Positions 10,024-19,300 of a stretch of 64,000 nucleotides of DNA are shown here, piece by piece. The notes beneath the pieces were generated by a model that was not told the origin of the DNA, ran no database searches, and worked only from the letters and a program-made list of their open reading frames with translations. Source of the DNA: Vibrio cincinnatiensis (GTDB taxonomy: Bacteria > Pseudomonadota > Gammaproteobacteria > Enterobacterales > Vibrionaceae); contig NZ_SGOM01000001.1 in assembly GCF_022113815.1 (NCBI RefSeq), positions 434,001 to 498,000 on the forward strand, written 5' to 3'. The number at the start of each line of letters is the position of its first letter. Position 1 is the stretch's first letter. The position numbers and the translations under genes are program-made.

Positions 10024-11229
10024 TTAACCTAAAGCAGGCAGAATACCCACGGTGATAAGAAGTTGCGCTGCCACAATGATAACCCCAACCACTCCCGTAA
10101 AGAGTAAAGCGGGTTTGCCACCGAACACTTGATAATACTGGCCATCAGTATTTTGTTGACGAACTTTGATGACCATGGCGATAGGAAGAAAAATGGCTAA
10201 TACGGCCAAGGCAATAGCAGCATAGCCCAGAGCCATAATAAACCCTTGTGGATAAAACAACGCAAAAACCAGCGGTGGAGTATAAGTGACGATGGAAGCT
10301 CGAATTCGACTTTTCGTCGCGCCGGGTTTACGCAGTGTATCACCCATGAATTCAAACAACCCTAAGCTAACTCCAAGGAAAGAGGTTAATAGTGCTAAAT
10401 CAGCAAAAATACCAATCATATTACTTAGACCTGATTGATGTGCTGTTTGTGCTAGGGTTCGAATCAGTGCCGACAGTCCGCTGTTTTGAACTAAATCGGC
10501 TTGGCTAACAACCCCTAAGGTTGCTAACTGCCAAAGAACGTAAATAATTAGCGGAATCGCGGAACCAATGACAATCGCTTTGCGAAGTGATGGGGTATGT
10601 CCATCAAGGTAATTGACAATCGCGGGAATGCTGCCATGAAAGCCAAAAGAAGTGAAAATGACCGGAATAGAGGCAATCACTAACCCTTGTTCTAATGGCA
10701 TACTGAGCAGGTAGGATTCTGTAACGTTAGGGGCAAGAAAAGTCAGCACCATAATCATGGCAATAATTTTTCCTGCAAATAGAATCCGATTGACTTTATC
10801 AACAGTGGCGGTACCAATGGTGACCACGGCAGCAACGAGAAAAGTAAACAGCAATGTTCCGATTGAGCCTGAAACCTCAAACCCTGTCAATTCCGCTACT
10901 CTGTGGGTAAATTGAGCACCGCCTCCGGCAATATAGGCAGCACAAAGGGAATAGAAGAGAAAAAGCATTGCAAAGGTTGCGATCCATTTCCCTTCATATC
11001 CTAGGATTTCTTTTGCCAGAGTGTGTAATGTCGCCTCTTTACTTGAGTACTGGTGGATTTCAACCATCAGTAACGCAGTAAACGCCATTAACGCCCACAA
11101 AGTAAACATAATAATAAGTGACGTAGAGAACCCGATACCTGCAGACGCTAAAGGAAGCGCAAGCATTCCCGCTCCAATGGTGGTTCCTGCAATAATCAAA
11201 CTACTGCCTAAAAGTTTAGATTTTTTCAT
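10024..11229 (-). CDS. tyrP: Aromatic amino acid transporter, TyrP-like
   Basis: A 401-residue permease with about eleven membrane segments, starting with GSSLIIAGTTIGAGMLALPLA, the sodium/proton-coupled aromatic amino acid permease signature (Mtr/TnaB/TyrP family). IPVIFTSFGFHGSIPAIVNYLDG and ADLALLTSFLGVSLGLFEF also match the TyrP pattern closely. E. coli TyrP is 403 residues long. It should import tyrosine, though the substrate could also be tryptophan. Two TyrR-box-like sequences lie upstream, one overlapping the region just before the start. Confidence 0.87.
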   Translation of the reverse strand: MKKSKLLGSSLIIAGTTIGAGMLALPLASAGIGFSTSLIIMFTLWALMAFTALLMVEIHQYSSKEATLHTLAKEILGYEGKWIATFAMLFLFYSLCAAYIAGGGAQFTHRVAELTGFEVSGSIGTLLFTFLVAAVVTIGTATVDKVNRILFAGKIIAMIMVLTFLAPNVTESYLLSMPLEQGLVIASIPVIFTSFGFHGSIPAIVNYLDGHTPSLRKAIVIGSAIPLIIYVLWQLATLGVVSQADLVQNSGLSALIRTLAQTAHQSGLSNMIGIFADLALLTSFLGVSLGLFEFMGDTLRKPGATKSRIRASIVTYTPPLVFALFYPQGFIMALGYAAIALAVLAIFLPIAMVIKVRQQNTDGQYYQVFGGKPALLFTGVVGVIIVAAQLLITVGILPALG

Positions 11230-11231
11230 AA

Positions 11232-11397
11232 TGTAAATATAATTGTACGATAGTTGTGGTTACAGAAGGGTAATGTGCGAAAAACAACCAGATCTATTGG
11301 CTTTATTCACTAAATTTTGCCTATTTTGAAGAAATAATGGGAGTGGGTCAATGCTGCTGTAAAAATATCAAACCAAAAGTGTATTTATTTTTGTACA
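11232..11397 (-). promoter_or_regulatory. Candidate TyrR boxes upstream of tyrP
   Basis: TGTATT-N6-TGTACA at 11380-11397 and TGTAAA-N6-TGTACG at 11232-11249 each resemble the TyrR consensus TGTAAA-N6-TTTACA, matching 10 of 12 and 9 or 10 of 12 positions. The second overlaps the ribosome-binding region of tyrP. The pairing of two boxes with a tyrosine permease fits known TyrR control, but the 130-base spacing between them is unusual. The remainder of the 331-base gap to the helicase gene shows no gene. Confidence 0.35.
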
Positions 11398-11560
11398 CGA
11401 TGATCTTTCAATGATTATGCTCTTTTTAGACGATGTCCAATGGCCATTAGCTGTCTCCAGTGGTGATGGTTAGACGAAGCCAAGTGACCTCGAATTTGAT
11501 ACAATCTGCCACTTACATCGTTTGACGCTTCTATGGCGTCTATTTTTATGGGAAATGAAT

Positions 11561-12826
11561 ATGCCTTCACACTCGGTGACTTTTCTGCAATTAGGGATTG
11601 CGCCCGCTTTAGTTGAACGCTTAGAAACGTTAGGGATTCATACCCCAACTGAAATTCAAAAGCAGGCCATTCCTCATGCCCTCGCGGGAAAAGATCTGCT
11701 GGCGGGAGCACAGACCGGAACGGGAAAAACAGCGGCATTTGGCTTACCGTTATTGCAACAGCTCTCGCAATCTGAGGTTGAGTCTAGAGGTGAAACGAAA
11801 GATATTCGAGCATTAATCTTAGTGCCCACACGTGAATTAGCTCAGCAAGTCTTTGATCATCTACAGGCTTATGCTCAGGGGAGCGGGCTTAAAATCGTCG
11901 CCGTTTATGGTGGCACCAGCATGAATATACAAAAACAGCATTTACGAGGCGGTGCAGATATCTTAGTCGCAACACCGGGACGTCTTCTCGATCATGCTCA
12001 CGTTAGAAGCTTATATCTTGGTAATACACAAACATTGGTTCTGGATGAAGCCGATCGAATGTTGGACATGGGGTTTATGCCGGATATTCAGCGCATACTC
12101 AGAAAGCTTAACCGGGCAAGACAAACGCTGTTTTTTTCGGCCACTTTTGATAATAAAGTGAAAAGTCTGGCTTATCGTTTATTACATGAACCCGAAGAAG
12201 TTCAAGTGACACCGGAAAATTCAACCGCCGAGACGGTGACACAAATGGTGTATCCTGTTGATAAAAAACGTAAGCGAGAGTTGCTCGCTTATTTAATTGG
12301 CTCACGAAATTGGCAGCAAGTTTTGGTATTTACGAAAACAAAGCAGGGCAGTGATGCTTTGGCCCAAGAGTTGAAATTGGATGGTATTAAGTCGGCGTCA
12401 ATCAATGGAGATAAGAGCCAAGGGGCGCGTCAAAAAGCGCTAGATGATTTTAAAACGGGTAAAATTCGCGCATTGATTGCCACCGATGTAGCAGCACGAG
12501 GTATCGATATTTGTGAACTAGAGCAAGTGGTTAACTACGATATGCCATATAAAGCAGAAGATTATGTACACCGAATTGGGCGAACCGGGCGTGCAGGTAA
12601 CGCTGGAATGGCTATCTCGTTTATGAGTCCGAACGAAGAGCCCATGCTACAAGCGATAGAACAGTTATTGGATCAGCGTTTGCCGCAAGAATGGTTAAAA
12701 GGGTTTGAGCCATCATTTGTTGAACCAACGGAAGATGTCTCTTCTGTTCGCCGTTTAAGCCGCTCAGAAGAAAAACGTAAGCTAAAAGCTAAGCTCAAAA
12801 TACACGCTAAACGAGGTAAGAAATAA
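11561..12826 (+). CDS. DEAD-box ATP-dependent RNA helicase, RhlE-like
   Basis: A 421-residue helicase with the Q motif region (FLQLGIAPALVERL), motif I AQTGTGKT, motif Ia PTRELAQQ, motif II LDEADRM, motif III SAT, motif V ATDVAARGID and motif VI HRIGRTGRAG. A basic C-terminal tail ends KRGKK. It unwinds short RNA duplexes in ribosome assembly or RNA decay. I choose the ATG at 11561 because GGAA lies six bases upstream. An in-frame ATG at 11555 is too close to that site, and a TTG at 11522 would add a non-conserved extension. Assignment to the RhlE subgroup is by general resemblance. Confidence 0.92.
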   Translation: MPSHSVTFLQLGIAPALVERLETLGIHTPTEIQKQAIPHALAGKDLLAGAQTGTGKTAAFGLPLLQQLSQSEVESRGETKDIRALILVPTRELAQQVFDHLQAYAQGSGLKIVAVYGGTSMNIQKQHLRGGADILVATPGRLLDHAHVRSLYLGNTQTLVLDEADRMLDMGFMPDIQRILRKLNRARQTLFFSATFDNKVKSLAYRLLHEPEEVQVTPENSTAETVTQMVYPVDKKRKRELLAYLIGSRNWQQVLVFTKTKQGSDALAQELKLDGIKSASINGDKSQGARQKALDDFKTGKIRALIATDVAARGIDICELEQVVNYDMPYKAEDYVHRIGRTGRAGNAGMAISFMSPNEEPMLQAIEQLLDQRLPQEWLKGFEPSFVEPTEDVSSVRRLSRSEEKRKLKAKLKIHAKRGKK

Positions 12827-12869
12827 CCGCTCGACCTTTATTAAACAATACGGGCAAAATAAGTGGGCA

Positions 12870-13619
12870 TCAATGTGGTGAGTTTTCCTCTCTCATTTTG
12901 GCACATTGTTGCTCCCAGCTATAAGCCACATCGTAGACCAATTCTTGCACACTGTTTGGATTGAGGATAAATTCGTCAGCGATTTGATATTTGTGGATCA
13001 TGAGTTCATTGAAAAGCTGCCAATGATTGAGTAGGCATTGATCTAAATCAGCATCTTCATCACGCCACGTTTCTTTTAGAAACGGAGTTAAACTGGCGGC
13101 GCTGTGGGTATACATAATCATCTGCCATTTTACTTCCCAAATTTTAATAGGGTTGTCAGGGCATTGTTGATTATATTGATCAGCAAAACTTTCGATAAGA
13201 TGCTCAAGTTCACCTGACGTATCAATAAAGTAGTCAAACAATGCGTCTTCTTGTCGAACGGCATCCGCGATCAGTTGGATCGGTTGCTTGATAATTAATC
13301 CATGAGCCAATAAACGCATAGTGAAATGGTACAATTTTACATTTGCCGGCGTAGCACTCGGGATTTCATCAATCACTCGACGTAAGTAGTGCTCCATATA
13401 AAGGTGGAGGCCATCACTGATACTGTGCCAAATTTTCTCTTTACTGCCAAAATGGTGGCGAATCAAGCTGTGCGAAACTCCTGCTTTTTCGCTGATACTA
13501 CGCAGTGAAACTCGTTCATAGCCCAGTTCGCAAAATAGCTCTGCAGCAATTTCAAGAATATGATACCGAGTCTTTTGGGCATCTTGGGCACTACGCCGCC
13601 CTTGTTTTTTTTCGCTCAT
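12870..13619 (-). CDS. TetR-family transcriptional regulator
   Basis: A 249-residue protein with an N-terminal TetR helix-turn-helix (residues about 15-60: ILEIAAELFCELGYERVSLR, then ISEKAGVSHSLIRHHFGSKEKIW). The C-terminal ligand domain is not recognisable. It stands alone. The 185 bases upstream, toward the Nudix gene, should hold its promoter and probably its own operator. The regulated genes and ligand are unknown. Confidence 0.88.
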   Translation of the reverse strand: MSEKKQGRRSAQDAQKTRYHILEIAAELFCELGYERVSLRSISEKAGVSHSLIRHHFGSKEKIWHSISDGLHLYMEHYLRRVIDEIPSATPANVKLYHFTMRLLAHGLIIKQPIQLIADAVRQEDALFDYFIDTSGELEHLIESFADQYNQQCPDNPIKIWEVKWQMIMYTHSAASLTPFLKETWRDEDADLDQCLLNHWQLFNELMIHKYQIADEFILNPNSVQELVYDVAYSWEQQCAKMREENSPH

Positions 13620-13804
13620 TGCTCTTCTTCGTCAGCCAAGATCCCTGCTGTTTTACCAGATATACCTACAAGTTTCACGGATAACGGAACACTTGAGCGA
13701 TTAACTGCACATTTCATCGCCTTATATCACCCCTTTGCAAGAAATTTACTCTATTTTGTTACATTAAATGGATTAACGAAGATGAATGTCACAGCACCGT
13801 TGAC

Positions 13805-14323
13805 TCAGGAGAGATGCCCACATAATTTAGCTTTACTAAGGCAAGCAATGGTTTTTGCGTCACTGATTTCACCGGTAATAATTTTTTGTTCAAGTTCAGA
13901 AATAGACAAGGCAAGCACTTCAATAACTTCGTCATCATCACAGGCTAAACGTTCGGTTTTTCTTAATTTTTTTGCGACAAATAAGTGCTGTATTTCATCA
14001 CAAAACCCAGCCATAGGGGTGACTTGGCCTAGTTTAATCCACTCCTCTGCGCTGTAGCCGGTTTCTTCTTCTAATTCTCGTTGAGCACACTCAAAAGCAT
14101 GTTCATTCGATTCAATGGTTCCCGCAGGAAGCTCAAGTAACCATTTATTAAGTGAAGGACGAAACTGATTAATCAAAATAATTCTTTTATCCGGATCGAG
14201 AGGCAGAATAACCGCAGCTCCAGGATGTTTGATGGTGGTATGGGTAATGATTTTCCCCGTGGGTAGCGTGATCGGTTCTTCTACTACACTGATCGCTTTC
14301 CATTGGTGTACGGTTTTACTCAT
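13805..14323 (-). CDS. NUDIX hydrolase, ADP-sugar pyrophosphatase-like
   Basis: A 172-residue protein with a complete Nudix box, G-x5-E-x7-REL-x-EE-x-GY (GTIESNEHAFECAQREL, then EEETGY, residues about 72-94). This is the metal-binding catalytic motif for cleaving nucleoside diphosphates linked to another group. The preceding LLELPAG and the overall length fit the ADP-ribose pyrophosphatase (NudF/NudE-like) group. The exact substrate is not determined by sequence. The 323-base gap to ravA holds no gene. Confidence 0.86.
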   Translation of the reverse strand: MSKTVHQWKAISVVEEPITLPTGKIITHTTIKHPGAAVILPLDPDKRIILINQFRPSLNKWLLELPAGTIESNEHAFECAQRELEEETGYSAEEWIKLGQVTPMAGFCDEIQHLFVAKKLRKTERLACDDDEVIEVLALSISELEQKIITGEISDAKTIACLSKAKLCGHLS

Positions 14324-14646
14324 GAAGATCCTTCGCTTAAATCAGAGAACATCACCTTACCTTATTTGACAAATTGAGCCAAAATGCAATTCCGCTATTT
14401 GTAGGCACCGATGACGCAGTTTTATCAAAATAGAGAGAAAGCGCACAAGTGGGGAGAGTTGGGTTATAACGTGAAAAATAGTGTGATCAATACACCACAA
14501 GTGAAAACATTGATTGCAATTACTTTCAACGGGAAGAGATCTGCTATAAAAATGCGTTGAAATGAAAAACACAATGTAACAAAATGATAACCAATGTATA
14601 AATTGATTTATACTTACCATTCTTTATCCCTCAGTGGAGTGATTCA

Positions 14647-16302
14647 ATGATCAATACTCCTTCTGCTTCTTATGCTCAAAAAGCACTATTGGCGGAACGA
14701 ATCAACAAATTAGCTCAAGCCCTTTCTGATGGTGTTTACGAGCGAGAAAGTACCATTAAACTTTGTCTGCTAGCTGCGCTGTCGGGGGAAAGTGTTTTTT
14801 TGCTTGGCCCTCCTGGCATTGCGAAAAGCTTAATAGCTAAACGCTTAATTCAAGCTTTTGATCATAGTAGCTATTTTGAGTATTTAATGACTCGTTTCTC
14901 AACGCCAGAAGAAGTGTTTGGCCCACTGAGTATTCAAGAATTAAAAGATAATGGGCGTTATGTTCGTTTGACAGAAGGGTATCTTCCAACGGCTCAAGTC
15001 GTTTTTCTTGATGAAATCTGGAAAGCCGGCCCTGCAATTTTAAATACACTGCTTACCGTAGTGAATGAGAAAACCTTTAAAAATGGCAGTGACATTGAGC
15101 GTGTTCCTATGCGAGTTTTAATATCAGCCTCAAATGAACTGCCTGATGAAGAGAGTGGGCTTGATGCGCTGTATGACCGTATTTTAGTCCGAATTTTTGT
15201 CAATCGAATTCAAAATAAACAAAACTTCAAATCAATGCTGACGGTGGGGACGGAACAAGAAGCTAAAATTCCGGAAGGCCTTGCGATAACAGATCAAGAA
15301 TACCACCAATGGTTAGCTCAACTTGAAGCGTTAACATTAAGCAATGACGTATTTGAAAAACTCTATCAACTTAAGCAGATGCTTGAGCAAGCGGCAGAAG
15401 AGAGTGGTTTACCTGCTGATGATGTGTATGTCTCTGACCGTAGATGGAAAAAATCGGTTAAATTACTAAAAGCATGTGCTTTTTTTAATGGGAGAGATCA
15501 AATCAGCCCATTAGATTTATTACTTTTGCAAGATTGTCTATGGAATAGCCCAGAATCCAGAGATGTGGTTTATCGCATCATTCGTGAATTTGCGCTTCGA
15601 GAAGCATTTGATCAATCTCAGGTTGAGCAACAGCTTGAGATTTGTCATGCTGAACTGGCCGCGATCCAGCAAGAAATTGAAGCGGAATTATCCATTGTGT
15701 TATCCCTTGAAACATCTAATGGGTTAAGGAAAAAACAGGTTTATCAATACGATTTTAGCCGAGCTAAAACACATCAAGTTGGGCAAGCCAAAAATCTAAT
15801 TAAGCTGGTTTTATTGCAAAGCAATATGTCTGTGGCTGAAGGTGAAAAGGGTGATAGTCGTTGGGTTTATGTCACCCGAGCGGATATGGAACGTCTTATT
15901 AAAGAAGGTCAGGGGGACATTTATGGTTATGTTAACCATAACCCTAACTTATATCGTTTACGCTTTGAGTTAGATGTTAATAATAACTTAGTCATTAAAG
16001 ATATTGCGAATCGTTCGGTTTTAGTCGCATTGGCCACCAAAGAGGGGCTCGATGCGTCGGTTTATCAGCAATGGCTGATAAACGCAGAACAAGCAACGAT
16101 TCAATTAAAGCAGGCAGAGCACCATTTGCGTAAAGTTCGTTCGGATTTTCATGGTTCATTACCGCATAATTTTATCGATCCAGATCTACCGGTTGCGATG
16201 GAATCTACTTTACATCAGTTGCAGCAACAACTAGAGAGTACTCAAAAAGAATGCGAAAAACAGGTACAGCGATTTCAGCATCTTGAACAGTTTTTTTCTT
16301 AG
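14647..16302 (+). CDS. ravA: MoxR-family AAA+ ATPase RavA
   Basis: A 551-residue AAA+ protein. Walker A is LLGPPGIAKSLIAKR (residues about 56-70), Walker B is VVFLDEIWKA (about 118-127), and ISASNELPDEESGLDALYDRILVR is the conserved MoxR sensor 1/arginine finger region. It carries a long C-terminal part, longer than the 498 residues of E. coli RavA. RavA forms hexamers, works with the VWA protein ViaA, and in E. coli has been linked to respiratory complexes and stress. It is followed 13 bases later by viaA, forming an operon. AAGCACT-rich N-terminal sequence gives no alternative start. Confidence 0.92.
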   Translation: MINTPSASYAQKALLAERINKLAQALSDGVYERESTIKLCLLAALSGESVFLLGPPGIAKSLIAKRLIQAFDHSSYFEYLMTRFSTPEEVFGPLSIQELKDNGRYVRLTEGYLPTAQVVFLDEIWKAGPAILNTLLTVVNEKTFKNGSDIERVPMRVLISASNELPDEESGLDALYDRILVRIFVNRIQNKQNFKSMLTVGTEQEAKIPEGLAITDQEYHQWLAQLEALTLSNDVFEKLYQLKQMLEQAAEESGLPADDVYVSDRRWKKSVKLLKACAFFNGRDQISPLDLLLLQDCLWNSPESRDVVYRIIREFALREAFDQSQVEQQLEICHAELAAIQQEIEAELSIVLSLETSNGLRKKQVYQYDFSRAKTHQVGQAKNLIKLVLLQSNMSVAEGEKGDSRWVYVTRADMERLIKEGQGDIYGYVNHNPNLYRLRFELDVNNNLVIKDIANRSVLVALATKEGLDASVYQQWLINAEQATIQLKQAEHHLRKVRSDFHGSLPHNFIDPDLPVAMESTLHQLQQQLESTQKECEKQVQRFQHLEQFFS

Positions 16303-16315
16303 TAAAAGGTGAATC

Positions 16316-17758
16316 ATGCTCGGTGCTGATGGGTTAAATATCGTTTTAGCTATTGCAGAATCAGGAATCATTGAAACGGCGGTCAATGATCTCTTAGCGC
16401 GTTCGCAAGTGATGATGATCGAAAATGAAAGCATTCGAGTGTCGGTGAAGAGCCATTTAGCCAAATGGCGAAACAGTGTAAAAGCACGTATTACCCAAGT
16501 TGGGGAGGCGGAACATTTTCAAAAAGAAATTGCATTATATCAGCAAAGTGTGCAGCTAGATGAAGTGGAGTTTCTTCATCAGCTACCCCAGTTAATCAAA
16601 CAGTTAGAATGGCACTCTTCATTTTATACCCGAGCAAGACAATTGCTTGAAGATCAAAAAGCAGTCAATAATCCTATGTTTGCGCATTTTTTCTGTGATC
16701 AGTGGTACAAAACGTTATGTGATGATATTAAGCAAGCGCAAGTGATCGAACTTGAAGCAAGCAAAGAGCAAATTTATCTTGACCTCTATCAGCGTATGGA
16801 AACGCTGCGTAGCATGGAGCAGGTCACGGAGAGCGGTAATGAAATGGGAGTTGGTCGGTTATGGGATATGGCTTCTGCGAAGTTGAGCCAAACTGACTTG
16901 TCGGTAATGAAACGTCATGCGGAATTTCTTAGAAAACACAAAGGGTTACAAGAAATAGCCGAACAATTAGGACGAATGGCTAGTCAAGTGGATGATCCTC
17001 TCCTTAACTCTTTGCCTACCGAGCAGCCTCAAGCCATTGAAGAAAAATCAGACAAAGCAACCGATGATATTGTCGGAATTCATCCCAGTGATGATCTGCA
17101 TAAATTATTACCCAACGAAACACTTTTTCTCACTTACCCAGAATTGGAAGTTGTTTTTTACAAGCATCTGATTGATAAACGGTTAATGAACTACCGTATG
17201 CAAGGAAAATCACGGACACTTCGAAAAATTCGAGCTCAGTCAGTGGATCCCTCTCAGAGTGAAATAGAAAAAGGTCCTTTTATTATTTGTATTGATGCGT
17301 CTGGTTCGATGAAAGGTCTGCCAGAGCAAAGTGCTAAAGCAATGGCTTATGCTCTCATGCAAATTGCACTTGCTGAGGATCGTGACTGCTATGTTGTGTT
17401 ATTTTCAACTCAAGCAATTATTTATGAATTGACGCGCCAAGATGGGTTAAGAGAAGCCAGCGATTTTCTAAGCTATACCTTTCATGGAGGAACGGATCTT
17501 AATTTAGCGATGGAAAAGGCGATGGAACAGATGAATGGAGAGCGTTATTACAATGCAGATTTAATCATCATTTCTGATTTTATTGCCCCGAAGCAAAACG
17601 ACGACATTTTACAGCAAGTCGAGGGGTTAAAGGTGAGAAAGAATCGTTTTCATGCTGTGACATTGTCACGTTATGGTAATCCAGAGCTCATGAGTATGTT
17701 TGATCACTGCTGGCATTATCATCCTAACTTATTCGGCCGCTTAATTAAAAAATGGTAG
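16316..17758 (+). CDS. viaA: VWA-domain protein ViaA, partner of RavA
   Basis: A 480-residue protein, close to the 483 of E. coli ViaA. The C-terminal von Willebrand A domain begins near residue 325 with IICIDASGSMKG, the MIDAS DxSxS motif, followed by the conserved threonine and aspartate blocks (FHGGTDLN, LIIISDF). The N-terminal half is helical and charged, as in ViaA. It is co-transcribed with ravA, the only known partner. Its stop codon lies inside the hairpin at 17752-17779. Confidence 0.92.
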   Translation: MLGADGLNIVLAIAESGIIETAVNDLLARSQVMMIENESIRVSVKSHLAKWRNSVKARITQVGEAEHFQKEIALYQQSVQLDEVEFLHQLPQLIKQLEWHSSFYTRARQLLEDQKAVNNPMFAHFFCDQWYKTLCDDIKQAQVIELEASKEQIYLDLYQRMETLRSMEQVTESGNEMGVGRLWDMASAKLSQTDLSVMKRHAEFLRKHKGLQEIAEQLGRMASQVDDPLLNSLPTEQPQAIEEKSDKATDDIVGIHPSDDLHKLLPNETLFLTYPELEVVFYKHLIDKRLMNYRMQGKSRTLRKIRAQSVDPSQSEIEKGPFIICIDASGSMKGLPEQSAKAMAYALMQIALAEDRDCYVVLFSTQAIIYELTRQDGLREASDFLSYTFHGGTDLNLAMEKAMEQMNGERYYNADLIIISDFIAPKQNDDILQQVEGLKVRKNRFHAVTLSRYGNPELMSMFDHCWHYHPNLFGRLIKKW

Positions 17759-17779
17759 GCGTCTTATGACGCCTACCAT
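17752..17779. terminator. Bidirectional terminator between viaA and the lambda-P-like gene
   Basis: A perfect 12-base-pair stem (ATGGTAGGCGTC and complement) with a TTAT loop lies between convergent genes. The minus strand has a six-T run directly after the stem; the plus side has a weaker TTATT. The stem includes the stop codon of viaA. Confidence 0.8.
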
Positions 17780-17781
17780 TA

Positions 17782-18504
17782 TTAAGGTTTTTTACTATTT
17801 AAAATCGCTTGTATACGAGGATTGAGTTGTTTGCCATGCTGCTGCTCATATTCTTCCCGTTTGATATCATTGAGGTTTTTGACTGAGTGAGAGGGCAACA
17901 GGTTGTCAGGTAACTCCGTCACCAGTTTCCCCTTTTCTTCCAATCGTTTGGCTTCTAAATAATATTTTTTAAATAGTTGATCAAGCTTGTTTTCTGCAAC
18001 TCGTTTTAAATCATACAGTTTGTTTTGTACTAACCATTTTTCAATTTTATTTTCTGGCTCTCGGGAAAGAACACGAATACGGCTATCTAAGAGTTCTTCG
18101 GCAGTTAAAGCATCACGGAGCACCCACAGCTCACCCATTTGTGGCGGCCAACTGTTGCCTAATTGAATCCGTTCATGGCAATGTTTCAGTACTCGATTCA
18201 GACTATTGGGGTCAATCGACTCGGCAAAATCAATAAATTTTCCAGTGGGCTGACTGCCGTATTGATATTCCCATTGAGTCTCATAGACACTCAGAAAAGA
18301 GCCAAAGACATGTAGACACCAGTCAGAAGGCTCTTCATTCCCGAGTACTTCTGGCATTGTTGGCTCAGAAGGTGGGTTTTTTTCCTCTTTGGATAAGCTG
18401 CTGTCGGAAGCGTTCAGATGGGCTAAGCTTTGGTTTATACCCATTTCCCGCAGTTTGCTCTCGATTTCCTGAATGTTCAGAGGTTTTCGCTTGCTGTCTT
18501 TCAT
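17782..18504 (-). CDS. Lambda P-like replication protein (possible helicase loader)
   Basis: A 240-residue protein without Walker motifs. The middle part (W-PPQMGEL-LRDALT, then LVQNKLYDLKRVAENKL, then LFKKYYLEAKRLEEKG) follows the general layout of phage lambda P-type helicase-loader proteins, where a PSPG-like element is followed by a C-terminal helical region. The C-terminus is basic and ends NPRIQAILNSKKP. The first ATG at 18504 overlaps the upstream gene by 140 bases in a different frame. An internal ATG at 18444 would shorten the overlap. Its partner upstream has a DnaT-like domain, so the two look like a phage-type primosome pair. The function is inferred, not proven. Confidence 0.6.
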   Translation of the reverse strand: MKDSKRKPLNIQEIESKLREMGINQSLAHLNASDSSLSKEEKNPPSEPTMPEVLGNEEPSDWCLHVFGSFLSVYETQWEYQYGSQPTGKFIDFAESIDPNSLNRVLKHCHERIQLGNSWPPQMGELWVLRDALTAEELLDSRIRVLSREPENKIEKWLVQNKLYDLKRVAENKLDQLFKKYYLEAKRLEEKGKLVTELPDNLLPSHSVKNLNDIKREEYEQQHGKQLNPRIQAILNSKKP

Positions 18505-19099
18505 TGAGTTTCTCGTTGGTCAGCCAATACTGGAGTTTGTTTTCTAATCGTGCAATGGTTAATAACTCGCTGGCTTTAGATTTATGCCAAAGAACGAATT
18601 TCTTCCAAACCAGAATATGATCATTACTGATCCCCGAAAATTTGAAAGCTCGTTCTGCCCACATTGGAATTTCATTTTCATCTAAATCATGTGTGGCAAT
18701 CGCATTACCCTGCATAAGATTTGAAGCGTTATTACGATAGTGTAGTGCTTGCTTGGGTAAATTAGGAAAGGTTTCCTGTGATGCAGGTGCAGGTGCAGGT
18801 GCAGATGAAGTCAGAACTTCCTCGCTACCTTGCTGATTGATCAGCATCCTAAAAATATGTAACTCAGCACCTTGACGATATTCTACTTTGATTTTTTCTA
18901 ATCGTTTCTGCTCACATAACGCACGCAAGCATTCGGCCAACCCAAAAGTTGACAGGCAGCACAGGGGACCCATATGTTCTAAGTTAACTGTGACATACCC
19001 CATATCATCTGTACTGTCTGCAAGCATCAGTAACACCAGCTTTTCGGCAGGGCTTGCACAATTGAGTTGCCAGGCTAGATGGGTATATTTTGCGCTCAC
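18365..19099 (-). CDS. DnaT-like replication protein
   Basis: A 244-residue protein. The N-terminal third (residues 1-90) resembles the winged-helix domain of phage replication initiators (KLVLLMLADSTDDMG, LAECLRAL). The C-terminal half holds a DnaT-type ssDNA-binding domain pattern (W-ERAFKFSGIS, then LVWKKFVLWHKSK, then LENKLQYWLTNEK) and ends with SPSERFRQQLIQRGKKPTF. The middle contains an Ala-Pro repeat (GAPAPAPA-like linker, about residues 99-108). It is followed by a lambda P-like gene that overlaps its 3' end by 140 bases. Together they look like a domesticated phage replication pair. Confidence in the gene is high and in the function moderate. Confidence 0.62.
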   Translation of the reverse strand: MSAKYTHLAWQLNCASPAEKLVLLMLADSTDDMGYVTVNLEHMGPLCCLSTFGLAECLRALCEQKRLEKIKVEYRQGAELHIFRMLINQQGSEEVLTSSAPAPAPASQETFPNLPKQALHYRNNASNLMQGNAIATHDLDENEIPMWAERAFKFSGISNDHILVWKKFVLWHKSKASELLTIARLENKLQYWLTNEKLNERQQAKTSEHSGNREQTAGNGYKPKLSPSERFRQQLIQRGKKPTF

Positions 19100-19257
19100 T
19101 TATCTTGGCTCCGACTGGGATAACGTAAAAATGAATTGCTATTGTATGCCACCCAAGGAGGGAGTTGTAGAGCTAGTCGAAATTAAATCGAGTGGGAAGG
19201 CAAAGATCCGATAATCTCTTGAATAAAAAGGCGGTTCTATTTCTCCTTCATCGTCAT

Positions 19258-19292
19258 GCCAAGCTCAGAGGAAGGTCTCTTCTGAGCTTGGC
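19258..19292. terminator. Inverted repeat downstream of the peroxiredoxin gene
   Basis: A 12-base-pair stem (GCCAAGCTCAGA and complement) lies nine bases past the peroxiredoxin stop. It lacks a T run on the minus strand, so it is a structural 3'-end element rather than a clear intrinsic terminator. Confidence 0.4.
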
Positions 19293-19300
19293 GGATAGCA

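Noticed and set aside
13560..14057. Plus-strand frame of 165 residues spanning the TetR and Nudix genes
   Set aside because: It is antisense to two well-supported genes and the gap between them, with no recognisable domain.
19130..19214. A 27-residue plus-strand frame (MNCYCMPPKEGVVELVEIKS and so on)
   Set aside because: It lies in the promoter region of the DnaT-like gene and has no ribosome site or known family, so coding is not supported.
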